From DASVBJ01 sp036375895 (lineage in GTDB: Bacteria; Actinomycetota; Actinomycetes; JACCUZ01), in NCBI GenBank assembly GCA_036375895.1, contig DASVBJ010000005.1, positions 1 through 7,102 of the forward strand: 7,102 nt of DNA, in the 5' to 3' direction. Positions 1 through 4,231 of this stretch are shown here, piece by piece (positions within the stretch are counted from its first letter, which is position 1; each line of letters opens with the position of its first letter). The notes under the pieces are model-generated. The model had not been told where the DNA came from, searched no databases, and saw only the letters and a list, made by a program, of their open reading frames with translations. The position numbers and the translations under genes are program-made.

Positions 1-5
1 CTCAT

Positions 6-57
6 GTCGGGCCTCCCCCGGGCCGGCGTGCGGCGGCCCGGGGGCAGTGTGCCCGAC
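6..57 (-). terminator. Two-tier hairpin directly after moeZ, probable transcription terminator
   Basis: The base next to the moeZ stop (58-60) begins a nested inverted repeat. The outer arms GTCGGGC (6-12) and GCCCGAC (51-57) are a perfect 7-bp pair. The inner arms at 15-25 and 34-44 are a perfect 11-bp pair of C/G runs around an 8-nt loop. The two tiers are separated by a small asymmetric internal loop (2 nt against 6 nt). No U-tract follows on the minus strand, which is common for actinobacterial terminators. A role in 3'-end protection of the mRNA is the alternative. Confidence 0.75.
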
Positions 58-1245
58 TCAGTAGGTCGGCAGCGAGGGGTCGATCTGGTTGGCCCAGGCC
101 ACCACGCCGCCGCCGACGTGCACGGCGTCGGAGAAGCCCGCACCCTTGACCACCGCGAGGGCCTCGGCCGAGCGCTGGCCGCTCTTGCAGTGCAGCACGA
201 CCTTCTTGTCCTGGGGCAGCCGGCCGAGCGCCTCGCCGGACAGGAACTCACCCTTGGGGATCAGCACTGCTCCGGGGATGGACACGATCTCGAACTCGTT
301 GGGCTCGCGCACGTCGACGAGCACGAACTCGTCGCCGCGGTCCATCATCGCCTTGAGGTCCTTGACGGAGATGGTCGAGTCCTTGGCGGCCTCGGCCGCC
401 TCGTCGCTGATCGTGCCGCAGAACGCCTCGTAGTCGATCAGCCCGGTCTCCCGGGTGATCTGCGGGTTCTTGCCGCACACGGGGCACTCCGGGTCCTTGC
501 GCACCTTGACCGTGCGGTACTCCATCTCGAGCGCGTCGTAGACGGTGAGCCGACCGACCAGCGGGTCACCGATGCCGGCGAGCAGCTTGATGGCCTCGTT
601 GACCTGGATGGAGCCGATCGACGCGCACAGCACGCCCAGCACGCCACCTTCGGCGCAGGAGGGCACCATGCCGGGCGGCGGGGGCTCGGGGTAGAGGCAG
701 CGGTAGCACGGGCCGTGCTCGGCCCAGAAGACCGACGCCTGCCCGTCGAACCGGTAGATCGAGCCCCACACGTACGGCTTGCCGAGCAGCACCGCCGCGT
801 CGTTGACGAGGTAGCGCGTGGCGAAGTTGTCGGTGCCGTCGACGATCAGGTCGTAGGGGGCGAAGATGTCGAAGACGTTCGTCGAGTCGAGGCGCTCCTC
901 GTGCAGCACCACCTCGACGAACGGGTTGGTCTCGCGGATCGACTCCTTGGCGGAGAGCGCCTTGGACTTACCGATGTCCGACTGGCCGTGGATGATCTGA
1001 CGCTGCAGGTTGGACTCGTCGACGACGTCGAAGTCGATGATCCCGAGGGTGCCGACCCCCGCCGCGGCCAGGTAGAGCAGCGCGGGCGACCCGAGGCCAC
1101 CGGCCCCCACCACGAGCACCTTCGCGTTCTTCAGCCGCTTCTGCCCGCTCATGCCGACGTCCGGGATGATCAGGTGCCGGGAGTACCGGCGCACCTCGTC
1201 GACGGTGAGCTCGCTAGCGGGCTCCACGAGAGGGGGCAAGGACAC
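58..1245 (-). CDS. moeZ: Sulfur-carrier-protein adenylyltransferase/sulfurtransferase MoeZ (ThiF/MoeB E1-like domain fused to rhodanese)
   Basis: A 395-residue cytoplasmic fusion enzyme. The E1-like domain (about 15-265) adenylates the C-terminal glycine of small ubiquitin-like carriers; the rhodanese domain (about 293-390) then supplies sulfur to make the thiocarboxylate. Visible motifs are the nucleotide loop GAGGLGSP (47-54), DFD (71-73), SNLQRQIIH (78-86), DGTDNFATRYLVND (136-149), zinc cysteines CYRC (180-183) and CPVC (254-257), Cys197 in SCAEGGVLG, and the rhodanese loop HCKSGQRS with catalytic Cys353. Mycobacterial MoeZ activates MoaD-type proteins for molybdopterin synthesis and CysO for cysteine synthesis; no carrier gene is in this window. 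The start is GTG at 1243-1245, 5 nt after a perfect AGGAGG, and gives the usual length. The 130-nt upstream gap probably holds its own promoter, and a strong hairpin abuts the stop. It resembles Uba4/MOCS3 in domain order; in Actinobacteria MoeZ is the best name. Confidence 0.95.
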   Translation of the reverse strand: MSLPPLVEPASELTVDEVRRYSRHLIIPDVGMSGQKRLKNAKVLVVGAGGLGSPALLYLAAAGVGTLGIIDFDVVDESNLQRQIIHGQSDIGKSKALSAKESIRETNPFVEVVLHEERLDSTNVFDIFAPYDLIVDGTDNFATRYLVNDAAVLLGKPYVWGSIYRFDGQASVFWAEHGPCYRCLYPEPPPPGMVPSCAEGGVLGVLCASIGSIQVNEAIKLLAGIGDPLVGRLTVYDALEMEYRTVKVRKDPECPVCGKNPQITRETGLIDYEAFCGTISDEAAEAAKDSTISVKDLKAMMDRGDEFVLVDVREPNEFEIVSIPGAVLIPKGEFLSGEALGRLPQDKKVVLHCKSGQRSAEALAVVKGAGFSDAVHVGGGVVAWANQIDPSLPTY

Positions 1246-1375
1246 GCGGGCCTCCTGTTGACGGCTGGGCGCGAACGATCTGACCCCCAGTGAACCCGCT
1301 CGCGCCCGGCGTGATTCCCGCAGGCCAGCATGTGGACACCGGGCGAGCCCCGGCGACGGCGCCGACCGGCAGCGG
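1246..1375 (-). promoter_or_regulatory. 130-nt upstream region of moeZ with an inverted repeat
   Basis: This gap between the CBS stop and the moeZ GTG must hold any separate moeZ promoter, but I cannot identify -35 and -10 boxes with confidence. It contains a perfect 8-bp inverted repeat, gggcgcga (1267-1274) and tcgcgccc (1300-1307), separated by 25 nt. After one mismatch there are two more complementary pairs outside it. A short hairpin, ccggg/cccgg (1339-1353), lies closer to the CBS stop and might help terminate that gene. Confidence 0.35.
1251..1256 (-). promoter_or_regulatory. Ribosome-binding site of moeZ
   Basis: The minus strand reads AGGAGG, a perfect anti-Shine-Dalgarno match, with a 5-nt spacer to the GTG at 1243-1245. 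It fixes the GTG as the start of moeZ; no other candidate start nearby has a comparable site. Confidence 0.85.
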
Positions 1376-1810
1376 TCAGCGTGCGGTGGAGATGTAGTCG
1401 TTCAGCGCTGCGCGCTCGCTCTCCAGCTCCACGATGCGGTGCTTCACGACGTCACCGATGCTCACGATGCCGCCGAGCACGCCGTCGACGAGCACGGGCA
1501 CGTGCCGCACCCGCTTGTCGGTCATCAGCCGCATCAGCTCCTCGGTCTGCGTCTCCGGGGTGATGCTGTGCACGTCGGCCGTGTAGATGGCGGTCACCGG
1601 CTCGGCCAGCACCGCGGCCCCCTTCTCCGCCAGGGCGCGGACGATGTCGCGCTCGCTCACGATGCCGTCGACCGACGTGCCGTCCCGGGACACGACGACG
1701 GCGCCGATGCGCCGCTCGGAGAGCACCCCCACCAGCTCTCGGACGTCGGTGTCAGGCGTGACCGTGACCACCTCGGCGCCCTTGGTGCGCAGCACCTCAC
1801 TGATTCGCAT
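1376..1810 (-). CDS. Two-CBS-domain protein (tandem CBS pair, Bateman module)
   Basis: A 144-residue stand-alone tandem CBS protein. CBS1 covers about residues 7-62 and ends in the hallmark GIVSERDIVRAL (49-60). CBS2 covers about 74-125 and contains VRHVPVLVDGVLGGIVSIGDVVK (starting at 101). A charged, probably helical tail, ELESERAALNDYISTAR (128-144), closes it and resembles the LxDYI tail of many short CBS proteins. Such pairs bind adenine nucleotides or related ligands, usually as a dimer in a disc; the Asp of each Ser/Gly-x-x-Asp element (Asp55 and Asp120) is the typical ribose contact. No catalytic domain is attached, so a sensor or modulator role is inferred and the partner is unknown. 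The ATG at 1808-1810 is preceded by a GA-rich Shine-Dalgarno (GAGAGGA, minus strand). An upstream extension of the frame would overlap the cupin gene and is not CBS-like. The TGA lies 130 nt before the moeZ start. Confidence 0.9.
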   Translation of the reverse strand: MRISEVLRTKGAEVVTVTPDTDVRELVGVLSERRIGAVVVSRDGTSVDGIVSERDIVRALAEKGAAVLAEPVTAIYTADVHSITPETQTEELMRLMTDKRVRHVPVLVDGVLGGIVSIGDVVKHRIVELESERAALNDYISTAR

Positions 1811-1887
1811 CTCGTCCTCTCCATGGGTCGGGGGAAACCACCTCGAACGGTACTCACCCGCGACCCCCCAGGCATCCCCTGGCCGAA

Positions 1888-1911
1888 GGGCGGACGGCCG
1901 ACCGTCCGCCC
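1888..1911 (-). terminator. Perfect 10-bp hairpin in the cupin-CBS gap, candidate terminator
   Basis: The arms gggcggacgg (1888-1897) and ccgtccgccc (1902-1911) are perfectly complementary around a 4-nt loop. The hairpin lies 68 nt after the cupin stop and 77 nt before the CBS start, and no T-run follows on the minus strand. A terminator for the cupin transcript is the simplest reading. A leader structure of the CBS mRNA is the alternative, because the hairpin is one of a row of adjacent inverted repeats. Confidence 0.5.
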
Positions 1912-1964
1912 CGCGCTCGCAGGCGCCTGGGCGAGGATCTCGGCGACACCCGAGTAGTGCCCCC

Positions 1965-1978
1965 GTCCGCGCGCGGAC
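1965..1978. repeat. 14-bp perfect palindrome one base beyond the cupin stop
   Basis: The sequence gtccgcgcgcggac reads identically on both strands and is separated from the cupin stop (1980-1982) by one base. As RNA it can fold as a 5-bp stem with a CGCG loop. Its arms (GTCCGC/GCGGAC) recur in opposite order in the hairpin at 1888-1911, so the two structures could pair with each other instead of folding separately. It may be part of a terminator or a protein-binding site; nothing in the sequence decides between these. Confidence 0.5.
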
Positions 1979-1979
1979 C

Positions 1980-2348
1980 TCAGCGTGGCGGCGCGGCGTA
2001 CCTCTCCGTGTCCGGCGAGACGTCGATGAACGTGCAGGGGTCCTCGCCGAGCACCCAGGCGTCGTGGCCGGGTGGGATGTCGACCACGTCACCGGCCCGC
2101 ATGTCGATCGACGTGCCGTCGTCGTACTCGATGTGCATGCGCCCCGACAGGACAACCCCCTTGTGGTGCACCGGGCAGCGGTCGAGCTGCATGATCGGCG
2201 CGACGTCGTGGGTCCATCGCCAGCCGGGCTCGAAGACGCCCCGCGAGTACGTGATGTCCCCGACGGTCACGAACTCGGCGTAGCCGTGCGCAGCGAACTT
2301 GCGCGTCTCGTCGGCGTGGTCGAGGTTCTTGCACTGGATCTCGGTCAT
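1980..2348 (-). CDS. Small single-domain cupin protein
   Basis: A 122-residue soluble protein consisting essentially of one cupin beta-barrel. It contains the segments EPGWRWTHDVAPIMQLDRCPVHH without a break (40-62), VVLSGRMHIEYDDG (65-78) and GDVVDIPPGHDAWVLGEDPC (86-105). The first cupin motif is degenerate: instead of HxHxxxxE it has Cys58, His61 and His62 followed by Lys63-Gly64. The second motif keeps PxGH with His95. I recall a large actinobacterial group of small cupins with the same PGWRW, Cys...His, SGRM and IPPGHDAWV pattern and no assigned function. Its metal, substrate and reaction are unknown. The ATG at 2346-2348 has an AGGTG Shine-Dalgarno about 8 nt upstream, lying inside the palindrome CAGGTCACCTG (2351-2361). 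The gene stands alone, 122 nt after cydC and 169 nt before the CBS gene. A role in binding or isomerising a small metabolite is plausible but not shown by the sequence. Confidence 0.85.
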   Translation of the reverse strand: MTEIQCKNLDHADETRKFAAHGYAEFVTVGDITYSRGVFEPGWRWTHDVAPIMQLDRCPVHHKGVVLSGRMHIEYDDGTSIDMRAGDVVDIPPGHDAWVLGEDPCTFIDVSPDTERYAAPPR

Positions 2349-2470
2349 CCCAGGTCACCTGCCTTGAGCCGTGCGGTCCCGTGCGTCTCCCGATCCTTGC
2401 ACCGGGGTGGAGGCCCAACCAGGCGGACGATTCGCCCAGGGTCGGCCAGATGGTCGCCCGCGACCCGCCG
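2349..2470 (-). promoter_or_regulatory. 122-nt gap between cydC and the cupin gene
   Basis: No coding sequence is seen. A small hairpin, ggtcg/cgacc (2452-2465, 4-nt loop), follows the cydC stop by 5 nt and could be a weak terminator. The perfect palindrome CAGGTCACCTG (2351-2361) overlaps the cupin Shine-Dalgarno. No convincing promoter boxes are visible, so it is not clear whether the cupin gene has its own promoter or is read through from cydC. Confidence 0.35.
2351..2361. repeat. 11-bp palindrome overlapping the cupin ribosome-binding site
   Basis: CAGGTCACCTG has perfect 5-bp arms around one central base. On the minus strand it supplies the AGGTG of the cupin Shine-Dalgarno, 2 nt from the end of the leader. 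The position would suit an operator or a small translational control site, but an odd-length palindrome this short can arise by chance. Confidence 0.35.
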
Positions 2471-4231
2471 TCAGGAGGCGAGGGCTGTCACAGCCGGCCC
2501 GGGCACCGCCGCGTCCTGCTCGAGCTCCCAGGCCCGCCGGTAGGGCCCGGGCCGCGTGACCAGGTCGGCGTGCGTCCCGCGCTGCACAACCCGGCCGCGG
2601 TCGAGCACGACCACCTCGTCGACCTGCTCGAGCCCGGCCAGGCGGTGCGTGACCAGCAGCGTCGTGCGCCCCTCCGTCGCGGCGAGCAGGTCCCGGGTCA
2701 GCGCGTCCGCCGTCGCCAGGTCGAGGTGCTCGGCCGGCTCGTCGAGCACCAGCACCGGGAAGTCCGCGAGCAGCGCCCGGGCCAGCGCGAGCCGCTGCCG
2801 CTGGCCGCCCGAGAGCCGCGCGCCGTGCTCCCCCACCGGCGTCTGCAGGCCCAGCGGCAGCGAGTCGACGAAGTCCAGCAGCCGCGCGCGGCCCAGCGCC
2901 GCGCGCAGGTCGTCCTCCGACGCGTCCCGGCGGGCCAGCCGCACGTTCTCCTCGAGCGTGCTGTCGAACACGTGCGCGTCCTGGGCGCACAGGCCGACCA
3001 CCCGGCGTACGTCGTCACCGGCCAGCGCGCGGGTGTCGAGGCCGTTCAGCGTCACCCGGCCGCCCTCGGCGTCGACGAACCGCAGCATGGCCGAGGCCAG
3101 CGTGGTCTTGCCGGAGCCGCTCGCCCCGACGACGGCCACCCGGCGGCCCGGCGGCAACGTGAGGTCCACGCCGTCCAGGGCGAGCGGCGCGCCGGCCGTC
3201 CAGCGCACCCGCAGGCCCTCCACCCGCAGCGTGTACGGCGGGTCAGGGACCGCCGCGGGCGCGACCGGGTCGGCGACCGGGTCGGGCCGGTCCAGCACCG
3301 CCCGGATGCGCGCGGCGGCCCGGCGTACCCGCGTGAGCTGCTGCGCCGCCACGGGCAGCCCGGCGACGACCTCGAAGGCGGCCAGCGGAGTCAGCACCAC
3401 CACGGCCAGCGCCACTCCGTCCAGCGACCCGCCCCGGACCGCGGGCACGCCGAGCGCGAGCCCTCCCCAGACCGCGGCGCCGCCGGCGAGCGCGGCCAGG
3501 CCGGCGCCGAGCCCGCTGGTCGTGGCCGCGGTCGCGGCCGAGCGGGTCAGCCGCCGGTCGACGTCGGCGAGGCGGTCGAGGGCGTCGTCGGCGCAGCCGT
3601 AGGCCACCAGCTCCGGGGCCGATCGCAGCAGGTCCACGGCGGCGGCGCTCAGCTCGCCGCGCAGCGGCGCCACTCGCGCCTCGGCGCGCCGGGCGAGGCG
3701 CGCCGACAGCCACGGACCGGCCACCCCCGCGCACAGCAGGGCGCCGAGCAGCAGCAGGCCGGCCGCCGGCAGCAACCAGGCGACCAGCGCCACCGCGCCG
3801 GCACCCACCAGGGCCGCGGTGGCGTACGGCAGCAGCACCCGCAGGAACAGGTCCTGCAGGGTGTCGACGTCCGCGACGACGCGCGAGAGCAGGTCGCCGG
3901 ACCTGAAGGCGGGCAGCCCGCTCGGCGCCAGCCGCTCGAGCCGCTCGTAGACCCGCACCCGCACCTCGCTCAGCGAGCGCAGCGCGGCGTCGTGGGCGAG
4001 CAGCCGCTCGCCGTAGCGGAACACGCCGCGCGCGATGCCGAAGAACCGCACCGCGACGATCGCGGTCATCAGGTAGAGGACCGGTGGGTGCTGGGCCGCG
4101 CGGGAGATGAGGTAGGCCGACGTGGCCATCAGCCCGACCCCGCTGGCGAGAGCCGCGGCGCCGGCCAGCCACGCCACGACGAACCGGCCGGCGGCCGGCC
4201 GGCCGAGTGCGAGGGCCCACCGCAGGTTCAC
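2471..4231 (-). CDS. cydC: ABC transporter CydC, permease/ATPase half of the CydDC cytochrome bd assembly transporter
   Basis: A 586-residue half-transporter that pairs with CydD in the plasma membrane. The membrane domain covers about residues 1-315 and contains the CydC-typical stretches SAYLISRAAQHPP (38-50) and RFFGIARGVFRYGERLLAHD (62-81). The ATPase domain (about 335-570) has Walker A GASGSGKTT (369-377), Q-loop Gln417, signature LSGGQ (473-477), Walker B VLVLDEP (493-499), the D-loop variant EHLD (501-504) that I recall as common in CydC, and H-loop His529. Both composite ATP sites of the heterodimer could therefore be competent. The GTG start (4229-4231) overlaps the cydD TGA by four bases and has a strong Shine-Dalgarno, GGAGGT (minus strand, 4238-4243), 6 nt upstream. 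The frame stays open further upstream, to 4642, but that part only shadows the cydD ATPase domain. This is the last cyd gene; 122 nt separate it from the cupin gene. Confidence 0.95.
   Translation of the reverse strand: MNLRWALALGRPAAGRFVVAWLAGAAALASGVGLMATSAYLISRAAQHPPVLYLMTAIVAVRFFGIARGVFRYGERLLAHDAALRSLSEVRVRVYERLERLAPSGLPAFRSGDLLSRVVADVDTLQDLFLRVLLPYATAALVGAGAVALVAWLLPAAGLLLLGALLCAGVAGPWLSARLARRAEARVAPLRGELSAAAVDLLRSAPELVAYGCADDALDRLADVDRRLTRSAATAATTSGLGAGLAALAGGAAVWGGLALGVPAVRGGSLDGVALAVVVLTPLAAFEVVAGLPVAAQQLTRVRRAAARIRAVLDRPDPVADPVAPAAVPDPPYTLRVEGLRVRWTAGAPLALDGVDLTLPPGRRVAVVGASGSGKTTLASAMLRFVDAEGGRVTLNGLDTRALAGDDVRRVVGLCAQDAHVFDSTLEENVRLARRDASEDDLRAALGRARLLDFVDSLPLGLQTPVGEHGARLSGGQRQRLALARALLADFPVLVLDEPAEHLDLATADALTRDLLAATEGRTTLLVTHRLAGLEQVDEVVVLDRGRVVQRGTHADLVTRPGPYRRAWELEQDAAVPGPAVTALAS
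4184..4202 (-). repeat. GC-only self-complementary stretch inside the 5' end of cydC
   Basis: Two copies of the self-complementary octamer ccggccgg (4184-4191 and 4195-4202) are separated by 3 nt and can fold as an 8-bp stem. They cover about codons 10-16 of cydC, beginning 30 nt from the GTG start. The stretch encodes R-P-A-A-G-R and may simply reflect extreme GC codon choice. Confidence 0.4.

Larger units (their letters stand above)
1811..1979 (-). other. 169-nt intergenic region between the cupin and CBS genes, rich in inverted repeats
   Basis: No coding sequence is visible. Five inverted repeats lie side by side: 1868-1882 (5-bp arms ccagg/cctgg), 1888-1911 (10-bp arms), 1916-1935 (ctcg/cgag around the 10-bp palindrome caggcgcctg), 1939-1954 (5-bp arms ctcgg/ccgag) and 1965-1978 (14-bp palindrome). 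Closer to the CBS start, the minus strand has TACCGT (1847-1852), which fits the actinobacterial TANNNT -10 pattern 36 nt before the ATG. No convincing -35 is seen, so the promoter call is weak. The region could hold the cupin terminator followed by the CBS promoter, or a structured leader RNA. Confidence 0.4.

Noticed and set aside
4..1293. Plus-strand open frame of 429 codons opposite moeZ
   Set aside because: It mirrors moeZ codon for codon, is rich in Asp/Arg/Val/His of low complexity, shows no domain, and has no ribosome-binding site.
1847..1852. TACCGT as the -10 box of a CBS-gene promoter
   Set aside because: It fits TANNNT, but no acceptable -35 is found at 16-18 nt, so it is not listed as a separate promoter.
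1376..2155. Longer version of the CBS protein starting at 2155
   Set aside because: The extra N-terminal part overlaps the cupin gene in another frame, is Arg/Ser/Thr-rich shadow sequence, and the ATG at 1810 has a good ribosome-binding site and begins at the CBS domain.
2452..2465. Small hairpin after cydC as a terminator
   Set aside because: The stem is only 5 bp with no T-run; in DNA this GC-rich such a stem is expected by chance. It is mentioned only as a possibility for the intergenic region.
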